A DNA stretch of 44,628 nucleotides from an uncultured Bacillota bacterium (GCA_958448635.1 CAUDEQ010000009.1:1-44628), one strand, 5' to 3'. Counted from the first letter of the stretch, positions 30,973 through 40,098 are shown. A program made the numbers and translations. Notes: generated from the sequence alone by a model not told the origin.

Positions 30973-32217
30973 ATGTCTAAAGTCAGACCGTTCAAAGCGA
31001 TCAGACCTGAAGCGAAATACGCTTCGGATGTGGTTTCGCTGCCGTACGATGTAATGAACAGAAAGGAAGCCGCTGAGATGGCTTCAGGTAACCCGTACAG
31101 CTTCCTGCACATATGCAGAGCCGAGATCGATATGCCGGAGCAGGAAAATGTGTACGACAGATCAGTATACGAAAAGGCTAAAAGCAATATAGAAAAATAC
31201 CTTGAGGAAGGTGTGTTTATAAGAGAGGAAAAGCCGGCGCTGTATATTTACAGGGAAATAATGGACGGCAGGGTGCAGACCGGAATAGTGGGATGCGTGT
31301 CCGTGGACGAGTACAAGAGCAACACCATCAAGAAGCATGAATTCACTAGAGTGGAGAAGGAGATAGACAGGATAAATCATTTCGATGTGTGCGACGCCAA
31401 CACAGAGCCTGTGTTCCTCACATACAGGGATGACAGCAGGATTCGCACCATTCTCGACAAGTTCACAAGGGATAACGCTCCTGTTTACGATGTGACGGCA
31501 GCTGACGGTATAAAGCATATACTTTGGGTGATGGATGACGAGACTCTGATAGAAGAGATGACATCCATCTTCGATGAGATTCCGGCATTGTATATTGCGG
31601 ACGGGCATCACAGAAGCGCTTCGGCATGCAAGGTGGGAGAAAAGAGACGTGAAGAGAATCCCGACTATACGGGAGATGAGGAATTCAATTTCTTCATGGC
31701 AGCCATATTCCCTGACAGCGATCTGAAGATATTCGATTACAACAGGGTGGTGAAGGATCTTAACGGCAACAGCTCTCAGGAGTTCATGGAAAAGATCGAA
31801 AAGGCGGGCTTTGCTTTGGAGGACATGGGAGAAGAGCCTTATTATCCTGAGCGCAAGCATGTGTTTTCCATGTATCTCGACGGCAGGTGGTACAGACTCA
31901 CGGCATCGGATGATATCGTTCCCGATCATATCACCGATTCCCTGGATGTGGCTGTGCTGCAGAACAGCCTTCTGGAGCCGGTGCTGGGCATCGAGGATCC
32001 GAGAACGGATAAAAGGATAGATTTCGTGGGAGGAATAAGAGGTCTCGGCGAGCTTAAGAAGAGAGCCGACAGCGATATGAAGGTGGCGTTTGCGGTGCAT
32101 CCTGTAAGCATGGATGATCTGCTGGCAGTTGCAGACAACGATATGGTGATGCCGCCTAAGTCCACGTGGTTTGAGCCTAAGCTGGGAAGCGGTCTCTTCA
32201 TGCACAGTCTCAAATAG
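30973..32217 (+). CDS. DUF1015-family protein
   Basis: A 414-residue cytoplasmic protein of the conserved DUF1015 family (COG4198): MSKVRPFKAIRPEAKYASDV, SLPYDVMNR, NPYSFLHICRAEIDMP at the start, then a central HEFTRVEKEIDRINHFDVC, YIADGHHRSASACKVGEKRR and a conserved end (MPPKSTWFEPKLGSGLFMHS). The family has a nuclease/kinase-like nucleotide-binding character in some predictions, but no function is established. It begins directly after cmk with AGGAGATAAAG as ribosome binding site. Confidence 0.9.
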   Translation: MSKVRPFKAIRPEAKYASDVVSLPYDVMNRKEAAEMASGNPYSFLHICRAEIDMPEQENVYDRSVYEKAKSNIEKYLEEGVFIREEKPALYIYREIMDGRVQTGIVGCVSVDEYKSNTIKKHEFTRVEKEIDRINHFDVCDANTEPVFLTYRDDSRIRTILDKFTRDNAPVYDVTAADGIKHILWVMDDETLIEEMTSIFDEIPALYIADGHHRSASACKVGEKRREENPDYTGDEEFNFFMAAIFPDSDLKIFDYNRVVKDLNGNSSQEFMEKIEKAGFALEDMGEEPYYPERKHVFSMYLDGRWYRLTASDDIVPDHITDSLDVAVLQNSLLEPVLGIEDPRTDKRIDFVGGIRGLGELKKRADSDMKVAFAVHPVSMDDLLAVADNDMVMPPKSTWFEPKLGSGLFMHSLK

Positions 32218-32283
32218 CATGAATCAATGTGTTGTACGAAATGAATAAAATGAAGCGATAATACTGCGAATCAACGTATAAGC

Positions 32284-32319
32284 GCTCCTTTGCGTGGTGA
32301 AAATACCATGTAAAGGAGC
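32284..32319 (+). promoter_or_regulatory. Hairpin that sequesters the PBP ribosome binding site
   Basis: Bases 32284-32298 pair with 32305-32319 (15 bp, two wobbles, 6-base loop GAAAAT). The 3' arm includes AAAGGAG (32312-32318), the Shine-Dalgarno for the PBP ATG at 32328. The stem is followed by CTTTTAT and may double as a terminator for the DUF1015 transcript. Confidence 0.6.
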
Positions 32320-32327
32320 CTTTTATC

Positions 32328-33947
32328 ATGGAAATTAAAAACCTGAAAAAAATAATGATGGTCCTGGGACTTCTGGCTGTAGCTCTGGTGATGAGGCTGG
32401 CATATATTCAGCTGGTAGGCCATGATGAGCTGTCTGCCGCTACGAGAGCTCAGTCGCTCATATCTCTGGAAGGAAGCAACACCAGAGGAATAATATATGA
32501 CAGATACGGTGCGGCGCTTGTAGCTGATGAAAAAAGCTATGTATATATCATAAGCAGAAACAATTACACTAAAAAAGCGGAGACGCTGCTGAAAAAAGCA
32601 GGTGCGGAGCTCATCGACAGCAGCGACGGTGAGCATTACGTATATTCCTCCGTCGGATACGATAAGGAAACAGGCAGGGAGCTGATGGAAGGGTGCGGCG
32701 CATATATACTTCAGGCTTCCTCACGGTACGGAAGGCAACAGCCGGCAGCCCATCTCATCGGATACGTGAACAAGAGCGATTCATCGGGAGCGGCAGGTCT
32801 TGAGCTGATGTTTGATGACCGGCTGGCAGCTCTGGAGCGAAAGGTATATGCAGCGGCAGATGTAACGGGCAGCATCATTCCGGGAAGGGGGCTCATCATA
32901 GCTTCCGAGGCGAAAGAGGATTCATATGCGCAGGAGGGCATAAGAACAACCATAGACAGAGAGCTTCAGCTCAAGGTGGAGGAAATAATAGGTGCGAGGG
33001 AGAAAAACTGCGCCGTTGTGATTCTGGACGTCAGGACAGGCGGAGTGGTGGCCATGGCATGCACACCGGGATTCGATCCCAAGCAGGCTGATAAATACGT
33101 GAGAAGCGAGGGGAATGAACTGGTAAACAAGGCTACTCAGGGTGAATATCCTCCCGGCTCCATATTCAAGCTGGTGGTGGCGGCAGCGGCGTTGGAGCGA
33201 GGTGAAGACCGTGGCAGGACATACGTTTGCAGCGGCAGTACGGAGCTTTCCGACATGTCGATAAGATGTGATACGGGAGGAAATGAAGGACACGGGGAAA
33301 TATCCTTCGAGGATGCCCTCGCTCAGTCATGCAACAGCTATTTCATACAGCTTGCTCAGGAAACGGGAGCTGATGAGATAATCGATATGGCATACGATAT
33401 GGGCCTTGGAAGGAAAGCTCTTGAGGGATTTCCGCAGGAAAGTGCAGGCCATCTCATGACAGAGAGGGAGAGAGGGGGAAATGCCATAGGGAATCTGGCT
33501 ATAGGTCAGGGGGAAACTCTGGTGACGCCGCTACAGGTGGCGGCGATGACCAATGTGATAGCTGCAGGAGGAGTGGATAAAGGAGTTCATATTCTTATGC
33601 ACGACGAGGCGAAAAACGACAGGATCATTTCACAGGATACGGCAGAGATCATCGGCGACATGATGACCCTTGTGACTGAAGAAGGTACAGGAGGGATAAT
33701 CGGAAAAGGATTCGATGGAAAGCCGGAGGCTGCGGTGAAGACAGGTACTGCCGAGTACGGTGCAAAGGAAAAAAATATGACTCATGGCTGGATGACAGGC
33801 TTTACTCCTTGCGATGAGCCGGAGTATACCATAACGGTACTGGTGGAAAACGGAACGTCAGGAGCCCTCTCAGCGGGGCCGGTATTTGCAGAGATAATGG
33901 AATATCTCGAAGAATCCGGAAGCTACAGTACGCCGACCCTCACATGA
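32328..33947 (+). CDS. Class B penicillin-binding protein (PbpA/FtsI-like transpeptidase)
   Basis: A 539-residue peptidoglycan transpeptidase. One N-terminal membrane helix (about residues 8-27) is followed by a dimerisation region (RGIIYDRYGAALV) and the penicillin-binding domain. Active-site motifs are SxxK at Ser278-Lys281 (PPGSIFKL), SxN at Ser334-Asn336 (SCNSY) and KTG at Lys471 (VKTGTAEY). No glycosyltransferase domain is present. The size and lack of PASTA domains resemble PbpA of Clostridia and actinobacteria rather than SpoVD. It faces sigK convergently. Confidence 0.9.
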   Translation: MEIKNLKKIMMVLGLLAVALVMRLAYIQLVGHDELSAATRAQSLISLEGSNTRGIIYDRYGAALVADEKSYVYIISRNNYTKKAETLLKKAGAELIDSSDGEHYVYSSVGYDKETGRELMEGCGAYILQASSRYGRQQPAAHLIGYVNKSDSSGAAGLELMFDDRLAALERKVYAAADVTGSIIPGRGLIIASEAKEDSYAQEGIRTTIDRELQLKVEEIIGAREKNCAVVILDVRTGGVVAMACTPGFDPKQADKYVRSEGNELVNKATQGEYPPGSIFKLVVAAAALERGEDRGRTYVCSGSTELSDMSIRCDTGGNEGHGEISFEDALAQSCNSYFIQLAQETGADEIIDMAYDMGLGRKALEGFPQESAGHLMTERERGGNAIGNLAIGQGETLVTPLQVAAMTNVIAAGGVDKGVHILMHDEAKNDRIISQDTAEIIGDMMTLVTEEGTGGIIGKGFDGKPEAAVKTGTAEYGAKEKNMTHGWMTGFTPCDEPEYTITVLVENGTSGALSAGPVFAEIMEYLEESGSYSTPTLT

Positions 33948-33964
33948 AGGCATGAACGAGACTC

Positions 33965-34603
33965 CTATGTGGTATCAACGGGAGCCATGATATCCCGCAT
34001 TTTTTCCAACGCTCTTTTTTCTATCCTCGATACGTATGAACGGCTGATGCCGAGATGCGCAGCAACCTCCCTCTGCGTGAGCGGAGCGGCGCCCATGATT
34101 CCGTATCTGTGAATGATGACCTTTTTTTCCCTGTCGGTCAGGGCTTCATTGAGGGCATCCAGCATCAGGCGAATCTGGAGTCTCGTATCCAGATCGTCTA
34201 TTATAGCATCCTGCTCCGTGCCTAAAATATCGTTTAAGCTTATCTCGTTGCCGTCCTTATCGGTGCCGATGGGGATGTTAAGGGAAACCTCGGAGGAGTT
34301 TTTTCGTGATGCTCTTATGGACATGAGGATCTCGTTCTCTATGCATCTGGCAGCATAAGTAGCAAGACGTGTCGAGCGGCTGCTGCTGAAGGTATTGACG
34401 GCCTTGATGAGGCCTATGGTGCCTATGGATATGAAGTCGTCCATGGTATGGAACTGAGATGTGTATTTCTTTGCGATATGGGCGACAAGACGCAGGTTTC
34501 GTTCTATCAGAATGCTTTTCGCCTCTTCATCACCGTCTTCATACGCCTGTATGTAGTACCTTTCTTCTTTCTCTGAAAGTGGCTTCGGAAATGAAACGCT
34601 CAT
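33965..34603 (-). CDS. sigK: Late mother-cell sigma factor sigma-K, without pro-sequence
   Basis: A 212-residue sigma factor. FPKPLSEKEERYYIQAYEDG is followed by ERNLRLVAHIAKKY, FISIGTIGLIKAVNTF, RLATYAARCIENEILMSIR, PIGTDKDGNEISLNDIL and ISRSYVSRIEKRALEKM, which matches sigma-K better than sigma-E. It begins just before the PLSEKEE segment, so the roughly 20-residue membrane-binding pro-sequence of B. subtilis sigma-K is missing. An in-frame stop lies five codons upstream and GAGGGGG sits 6 bases before the ATG, so no pro-sequence can be added. The gene is uninterrupted (no skin element). It is convergent with the PBP gene. Confidence 0.9.
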   Translation of the reverse strand: MSVSFPKPLSEKEERYYIQAYEDGDEEAKSILIERNLRLVAHIAKKYTSQFHTMDDFISIGTIGLIKAVNTFSSSRSTRLATYAARCIENEILMSIRASRKNSSEVSLNIPIGTDKDGNEISLNDILGTEQDAIIDDLDTRLQIRLMLDALNEALTDREKKVIIHRYGIMGAAPLTQREVAAHLGISRSYVSRIEKRALEKMRDIMAPVDTT

Positions 34604-34692
34604 ATGTATCCCCCTCTACAGATTTTTTACTATATGCAAAAAGCAGAGGGGAAGTGCCTGACCTTTGCAAAAGAGCCTGCTTCTATTTCATG

Positions 34693-34851
34693 CTATTTTC
34701 TTTCAAAGGACAGACAGTCTGTACACTGATCCATCTTAGGATTTCTCTCGTGAGCGCCTATGGTTATGCAGTCCAGTGAACAGTAATTAGCTGTATTTGC
34801 ATGGTGCTGACAGCCTTCTACAGTGCATTTGATGCTTTTGTTGATATCCAT
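34693..34851 (-). CDS. Small DUF1540 cysteine-rich protein
   Basis: A 52-residue protein with the DUF1540 pattern: IKCTVEGCQHHANTANYCSL, then DCITIGAHERN and QCTDCLSFER. Six cysteines and the histidines suggest a metal site. The start chosen is the ATG at 34851, which has GGGAGG 7 bases upstream; an ATG two codons earlier is too close to that site. Such proteins are common in spore-formers. Function is unknown. It lies upstream of sigK in the same direction. Confidence 0.85.
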   Translation of the reverse strand: MDINKSIKCTVEGCQHHANTANYCSLDCITIGAHERNPKMDQCTDCLSFERK

Positions 34852-34945
34852 TTTCATACCTCCCGTTAAAAGTTTTACACTAATTATTATGGCATCTATG
34901 AGATAAATTATTTGATGATAATGCAACGCAAGCAGCATATAATAC

Positions 34946-34974
34946 TTGGAATATATGGAAAATAATGGTAAAAT
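34946..34974 (+). promoter_or_regulatory. radC promoter
   Basis: TTGGAA (34946-34951), a 17-base spacer and TAAAAT (34969-34974), 51 bases before the radC start. Confidence 0.55.
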
Positions 34975-35024
34975 AGAATGGCGATACGCAAAATGCAGTG
35001 ATAAAAAGAAAGGGAAAGGGAAAA

Positions 35025-35702
35025 ATGAATATCAGGGAACTGCCCGGCAGGGAAAAGCCGAGGGAAAAGCTGCTGAAGGAAGGGAGAGACAGGCTGTCAA
35101 ACATGGAGATACTGGCTATACTCATAGGAAGCGGAACAAGGAAACGCTCGGCCATGGAGCTGGCTGCTGATGTGTTGTCCATGGACAGGTCAGGCATAAG
35201 ATATCTGGCGGAATGCAGACCGGAGGAGCTGAGCGCCATAAAAGGAATCGGACCGGCCAAGGCATGCGAGCTTCTGGCAGCAGCAGAGCTGGGGAAAAGA
35301 ATAGCATCTGTAACGGCGGAGGAAAAGAATGTCATAAGGAGTTCATCGGATATAGCCGATATTTTCATGGAAAAGATGAGATACTATAAAAAAGAGCATT
35401 TCGTCAGTCTGATGATAAATGCAAAGGGACAGATCATAGAGGAAACGGAGGTGTCCATAGGAGATCTCTGTTCCAGCACAACCCATCCAAGGGAGGTGTT
35501 TGTAGATGCTGTGAGAAGAAGCGCAGGCTCAGTCGTATTCGTACATAATCACCCCAGCGGTGATCCGTCTCCCAGCGAGATGGATATAGAAACCACAAAA
35601 CGGCTCATGGAAGCAGGTGAGATATTGGGAATTCCGGTGCTGGATCATATCATCATCGGCGATGGAGTATATGTGAGCATGAAGGCGATGGGAGTGATCT
35701 GA
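35025..35702 (+). CDS. radC: RadC/JAB-domain DNA repair-associated protein
   Basis: A 225-residue RadC. An N-terminal helix-hairpin-helix region (LSAIKGIGPAKACELLAAAE) is followed by the JAMM/JAB metalloprotease-like domain: HFVSLMINAKGQII, STTHPREVFVDAVRRS, then the metal motif FVHNHPSGDPSPSEMD. RadC's precise role is disputed. The ATG at 35025 follows a purine-rich AAAGGGAAAGGGAAAA stretch; an in-frame ATG at 34998 is less likely. It is the gene that normally precedes mreB in Clostridia, but here PBP2 follows directly. Confidence 0.92.
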   Translation: MNIRELPGREKPREKLLKEGRDRLSNMEILAILIGSGTRKRSAMELAADVLSMDRSGIRYLAECRPEELSAIKGIGPAKACELLAAAELGKRIASVTAEEKNVIRSSSDIADIFMEKMRYYKKEHFVSLMINAKGQIIEETEVSIGDLCSSTTHPREVFVDAVRRSAGSVVFVHNHPSGDPSPSEMDIETTKRLMEAGEILGIPVLDHIIIGDGVYVSMKAMGVI

Positions 35703-35730
35703 TCAGCAGATATGACGGGGAGAGAGGCGG

Positions 35731-38070
35731 ATGACGGCGCAGAGATCAAAGCACAGCATCATAATATGGTTCATGGCAGCGGCAGGAGCGATACTGGTGT
35801 TGAGGCTTTTTACCCTGACAATAATTGAATCGGAAAAATGGACGTCATATGCCGAGGATATGTCCATGAGGGTGGTATATGAGACAGGACCGAGAGGAGA
35901 TATAACGGACAGAAACGGTACGCTGCTGGCCTCCAGCCGTGCCGTGTACTCGGTGAATATAAGCAAGGTGGATATGGACAGAAAAGAAGCGCTGGCCTCG
36001 GCGGAGAAGGTGCTGGAGATTATTTCATCCTGCGATGAGGAGCCTGCAGCTTCATATGATGACGTGAAGGAAAGTCTTGAGGATACAGGCTACATGTCAT
36101 ATATGCCTGTGATGCTAGCGGGGGATATATCGGCTGAAACAGCTGAAAAAATACAGGAGGCGGAATATCCGGGAATAATGATCTCCAAGAATTATATAAG
36201 GGAATATCCTCAGGGAGCATTGGCGTCACACGTGATCGGATATTTAGGGAGAATATCGGAGAATGAGGAAAAGGAATACGTTGAGGAAAAAGGCTACAGA
36301 GCCGACGCCATGATAGGAAAGAGCGGTGTGGAGAAGCTGTGTGAGGACAGGCTTAGAGGTGCCGATGCAGCCAGCAGGCTTCAGGTGGATTCCAGGGGGA
36401 ATGTAACCAAGCTCCTTGATAAAAGCCGGGTGCATAAAGGTAAAAATGTAAGGCTGACGCTGGATGCGGAGCTTCAGAAAACCACGGAGGAATCGCTGGA
36501 AAAGGCCATAGAGCAGGCTTCTCTGGGAGGAGTGTTTGAGAGCCGCTACGGCAATGTTCAGATGTCATACGCTCCCAAGGCGTCGTCGGGGGCTGCAGTG
36601 GCGCTGGATGTGGATACGGGGCAGGTACTGGCCATGGCCAGCTCTCCTGATTTTGACCCCAACGATTTTGCAGAGGGGATATCAGGAAAGAAATGGAGGA
36701 GGCTTCAGCAGGAAAACCCCAACGATCCGATGAGCCCTGCACCCATGTACAATATAGCGACCATGAGTGCTGTCCAACCCGGTTCCACATTTAAGCCTGT
36801 GACGGCTCTGGCAGCATTGAGCTGCGGACTTGACCGGGAGCGAGCTTTGTATGACAAGGGGTACGTATCGGCAGGAGACAGGACCTTTGGGTGCTTTCTG
36901 TGGAATGACAGCAGAGCGACTCACGGATATACAGATCTGGAGGATGCCATGAAGGTGTCATGCAACTATTATTTTTTTGACATAGCCACGGGAACGGATC
37001 TGGCTTCAGGCAGGTCTCTGGGATATGACAGGAAAATAACGGCCGAAACGGTGACTGATTTTGCAGGGAAGCTGGGGCTTGGTGAAAAAACGGGGATAGA
37101 GCTGGAGGAAAGTGCAGGTGTAAGGCCGTCGGAGGAGCTGAAAAGAAGGGGAACGGCAGCGGCTTTGAAGGAGCATCTGATGAAAAACTGCGAAAAATAT
37201 TTTAAGGACGAGGTCACGGAGAACGCTGAACTGCTGAAGAAAAAAACAGAAAAAATCGTAAATCAGTCAGATAAGGACTTGACTTTGGAGGAAATAATAG
37301 GCAAACTAAAAAAGGAAAAAGGTTTAAAACGAGGAAAAATAAGAGAGCTGGCTGAGCTATGCAAATATACGTATTTTGACCGGATGAAGTGGACGATGGG
37401 CGACACACTAAACACTTCCATAGGTCAGGGTGACAACGGGTATACAGCTGTTCAGATGGCAAATTACATGGCAACAATGGGAAACGGCGGGACGAGAAAT
37501 CGAGTCTCGCTGCTGTATGATAAAGAGGCAGAGGACGGAAGAAGGACAGGCATAAGAAGTGAAGATATCGATACGGTACTTGAAGCCATGACTGCTGTTA
37601 CATCGAAACCGGGCGGCTCACTGTATGGAACGTTTTCCTCACTTCCCTATGCTGTGGCAGCCAAAACAGGTACGGCACAGAGAGCGGGGAAGATAAACAC
37701 GACTGAAGAAAGAGAATATCTGAGGAGATATCTGCACTTAATAGCGCCTGACGTTACATTGTATCAGATCGAAAAAGAGGCGGAGCGGCTGATGAGAAAA
37801 TACCCGGAGATTTACGACTCGGAGGGAGAAGCTCTGCACAAGGCGGTGATGGATTTCAGCGACATGGTCGATGGGGAGGGTGAGATAAACAGGTACAAGG
37901 AGAGCTATGACAGCTTCGCATGGACTGTGGCTCTGGCGCCTGCCGATGATCCTCAGATTGCAGTTGCAGTAATGATCGTGCAAGGCAAAACAGCTCATAA
38001 TGCCGCACCGGTGGCACGGGAGATCATAGGAAGTTACGGAGAAAGTTCAAGATGGGAAAAGTTATTTTAG
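35731..38070 (+). CDS. mrdA: Penicillin-binding protein 2 (elongation transpeptidase) with large insertions
   Basis: A 779-residue class B PBP. After one N-terminal membrane helix (about 9-31) it has TGPRGDITDRNGTLLASSRA, SHVIGYLGRIS and IGKSGVEKLCEDRLRG, typical of PBP2. Active-site motifs are Ser352-Lys355 (QPGSTFKP), Ser410-Asn412 (SCNYY) and Lys645 (AAKTGTAQ). The SxN-KTG distance (about 235 residues) is long because of a lysine-rich insertion near residues 470-560, and another charged insertion follows KTG (about 655-720). Its 3' end overlaps minD by 19 bases. It sits between radC and minD, where mreB, mreC and mreD usually precede it. Confidence 0.9.
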   Translation: MTAQRSKHSIIIWFMAAAGAILVLRLFTLTIIESEKWTSYAEDMSMRVVYETGPRGDITDRNGTLLASSRAVYSVNISKVDMDRKEALASAEKVLEIISSCDEEPAASYDDVKESLEDTGYMSYMPVMLAGDISAETAEKIQEAEYPGIMISKNYIREYPQGALASHVIGYLGRISENEEKEYVEEKGYRADAMIGKSGVEKLCEDRLRGADAASRLQVDSRGNVTKLLDKSRVHKGKNVRLTLDAELQKTTEESLEKAIEQASLGGVFESRYGNVQMSYAPKASSGAAVALDVDTGQVLAMASSPDFDPNDFAEGISGKKWRRLQQENPNDPMSPAPMYNIATMSAVQPGSTFKPVTALAALSCGLDRERALYDKGYVSAGDRTFGCFLWNDSRATHGYTDLEDAMKVSCNYYFFDIATGTDLASGRSLGYDRKITAETVTDFAGKLGLGEKTGIELEESAGVRPSEELKRRGTAAALKEHLMKNCEKYFKDEVTENAELLKKKTEKIVNQSDKDLTLEEIIGKLKKEKGLKRGKIRELAELCKYTYFDRMKWTMGDTLNTSIGQGDNGYTAVQMANYMATMGNGGTRNRVSLLYDKEAEDGRRTGIRSEDIDTVLEAMTAVTSKPGGSLYGTFSSLPYAVAAKTGTAQRAGKINTTEEREYLRRYLHLIAPDVTLYQIEKEAERLMRKYPEIYDSEGEALHKAVMDFSDMVDGEGEINRYKESYDSFAWTVALAPADDPQIAVAVMIVQGKTAHNAAPVAREIIGSYGESSRWEKLF

Positions 38071-38771
38071 TTTCGTCAGGCAAGGGCGGTACAGGTAAAA
38101 CCATGTTTGCGGTGAATCTCGGCGCAATACTGGCCAGATACGGCAACAGAGTGATGCTCATGGACATGGACATGGGCCTTAGAAACATGGATATTTATCT
38201 GGGCATGGAGAACAGAGTGATATATAACATCATGGATGTTATCTCAGGCGTCTGCAGGATAAAAAAAGCGATGCTCAAGGTGCATGGTTTTGATACTCTC
38301 TATTTCATGGCAGCATCTCCATCCCGTGACAACCGCGATTTTACGCCGCTTCATATGGAGGTGCTGTGCAACAAACTGAAGAAGTATTTTGATTACATTA
38401 TCGTGGACTGTCCTGCCGGCATAGGAGATTTTTTTGATGTATCCATTGCAGCGGCAGATAAGGCTGTCATAGTGACGGAGCCGGAGGTGGCGTCATTGAG
38501 AGATGCCGATACTACCGAAAGATATCTCAGGGAAAAATCCGTCAATGATATATCCGTCGTGATAAACAAGGTTAAGGTGGAGCTGATGCAGCAGGGGCTG
38601 GTTCCGTCGCTTTCCGAGATAAACGGGATGTTTAAAAGCCCTGTGGCAGGACTGATACAATATGACGAAAACATACACATATCTACAAATAAGGGGATAC
38701 CTATAGTGTGTAAGAGAGATACATACATAGAGCGAAATTTCATAGAAATCGCAGTGCGGATAATAAAATAG
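38052..38771 (+). CDS. minD: Septum-site ATPase MinD
   Basis: A 239-residue ParA/MinD ATPase with the deviant Walker A SSGKGGTGKT, LMDMDMGLRNMDIYLGMENR, YIIVDCPAGIGDFFDVSIAA and VINKVKVELMQQG. The C-terminus (YIERNFIEIAVRIIK) is amphipathic enough to be a membrane-targeting helix, but is shorter than the usual lysine-rich end. MinD normally works with MinC and either MinE or DivIVA; neither minC nor minE is next to it. It overlaps the PBP2 gene and ends at a terminator. Confidence 0.88.
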   Translation: MGKVILVSSGKGGTGKTMFAVNLGAILARYGNRVMLMDMDMGLRNMDIYLGMENRVIYNIMDVISGVCRIKKAMLKVHGFDTLYFMAASPSRDNRDFTPLHMEVLCNKLKKYFDYIIVDCPAGIGDFFDVSIAAADKAVIVTEPEVASLRDADTTERYLREKSVNDISVVINKVKVELMQQGLVPSLSEINGMFKSPVAGLIQYDENIHISTNKGIPIVCKRDTYIERNFIEIAVRIIK

Positions 38772-38786
38772 ATTTCTTTATCATGA

Positions 38787-38826
38787 CGCCTCGCAGAAAA
38801 GCTCTGCCGAGGCGTTTTTTGTTTTT
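38787..38826 (+). terminator. minD terminator
   Basis: CGCCTCG (38787-38793) pairs with CGAGGCG (38808-38814), with an inner CAGA/TCTG pair and one bulge, then a run of T residues. rodA converges on it from the other strand. Confidence 0.88.
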
Positions 38827-38829
38827 CTC

Positions 38830-39927
38830 CTAAAGCTTCCGGCGACAGCTGACGCTGAGAAGGAGCCCCACGCCGATCCAGGAGGCCACCATGGACGAGC
38901 CACCGTAGCTCATGAAGGGCAGCGTTATCCCTGTTACAGGCATCAGTCCCATGGTCATGGCGATGTTTTCAAAGGCCTGAAAGAAGAACATGCCGGTGAG
39001 ACCGGCGCCGATGAGGGCTCCCTGAAGATCCATGGCGTATCTGGCAGTCATTAGAGAGCGAAAGATCAGGACTGCGAATAAAAGAATAATCATTAGGCTG
39101 CCGATGAAGCCCAGCTCCTCTGCTGCAGATGCGAATATGAAGTCGGAGTCGGGCACAGGAAGAAACCCCAGACTGCTCTGTGTGCCCTGCATCCATCCCT
39201 TGCCGGAAAAGCCCCCGGAGCCTATGGCTACCTTGGAATTCCACACCTGATAATTTCCGGGCAGCTCCAGATTATCGGGGTTAATGAAGGCATCTATCCT
39301 GTCTTTCTGATAGCCTGCCATAAAAAAATAGATAAGGGGCAGCAGACTTGCGAGAGCCAGAGCGAGACGGCCGATGATCTTCAGCTCGAGCCCTGAGCAG
39401 AAGACCATGAAGATCCATATGGCGCAGTATATGCAGCCACTGCCGAAGTCCTCTTTTGAAACAAGCAAAATAAAAGGAAGCCCGTAAAGGGCTGCCGTGA
39501 TGATTCCTTTGGTGCTGCCAAGCTGACCGCCGGAGTGCGACAGGTGGGATGCCATCAGAATTATGAAGGCTATCTTGACCACCTCTGAAGGCTGAAAGCC
39601 TATGGGACCGAGGTCTATCCACGATCTCGAGCCGTTGACCGAGGCGCCCAGTCCGGGGATGTATACGGTCAGCAGCAGGAGAAGGCTCAGTATATATATG
39701 GCTTTTTCCAGATCGGTAAAGTATCTGTAGCCCAGCATGAGAACAGCCGCAGCGGCGGCAAGACCTGTCAGCAGGGCTACAGACTGTATGATAACTTCCC
39801 TGGAAAGGAAGGTCTCGTTGTTGCGGGTAACGCTCATCAGGCTGATTATTCCCATAAGGGAAAGGCTGAGAGCAGACGCCGGTATGAGATGGTCGCTGCG
39901 TTTTAAGAGTTGCGAAAATTTAATCAT
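38830..39927 (-). CDS. rodA: Rod-shape glycosyltransferase RodA
   Basis: A 365-residue SEDS-family peptidoglycan polymerase with about ten membrane helices. Conserved segments are SWIDLGPIGFQPSEVVKIAF, KEDFGSGCIYCAIW (the catalytic aspartate region), YQVWNSKVAIGSGGFSGKGW, LPVPDSDFIFASAAEELGFIG and LMPVTGITLPFMSYGGSSM. It polymerises lipid II with PBP2. A GGGGAAC site precedes the ATG by 8 bases. It is divergently placed from rny and convergent to minD, whereas in many Clostridia it lies downstream of minE in the same direction. Confidence 0.94.
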   Translation of the reverse strand: MIKFSQLLKRSDHLIPASALSLSLMGIISLMSVTRNNETFLSREVIIQSVALLTGLAAAAAVLMLGYRYFTDLEKAIYILSLLLLLTVYIPGLGASVNGSRSWIDLGPIGFQPSEVVKIAFIILMASHLSHSGGQLGSTKGIITAALYGLPFILLVSKEDFGSGCIYCAIWIFMVFCSGLELKIIGRLALALASLLPLIYFFMAGYQKDRIDAFINPDNLELPGNYQVWNSKVAIGSGGFSGKGWMQGTQSSLGFLPVPDSDFIFASAAEELGFIGSLMIILLFAVLIFRSLMTARYAMDLQGALIGAGLTGMFFFQAFENIAMTMGLMPVTGITLPFMSYGGSSMVASWIGVGLLLSVSCRRKL

Positions 39928-39943
39928 TTGCGTTCCCCAATCC

Positions 39944-39972
39944 TTGACTATACAAACAAAAAAGTCTATAAT
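39944..39972 (+). promoter_or_regulatory. rny promoter
   Basis: TTGACT (39944-39949), a 17-base spacer and TATAAT (39967-39972). It begins 17 bases from the rodA start, in the opposite direction. The leader to rny is about 120 bases. Confidence 0.8.
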
Positions 39973-40098
39973 AATATTGTGTGCTTTTAATTAAAATTTA
40001 TTACCGTACGGTGATGTTTGATATTTACAAGTAACTTTAAATTTGACTATAAAATCGCAAATTGAAAACTGAAAACTGAAGAAAAGGAGGTCGACTAT

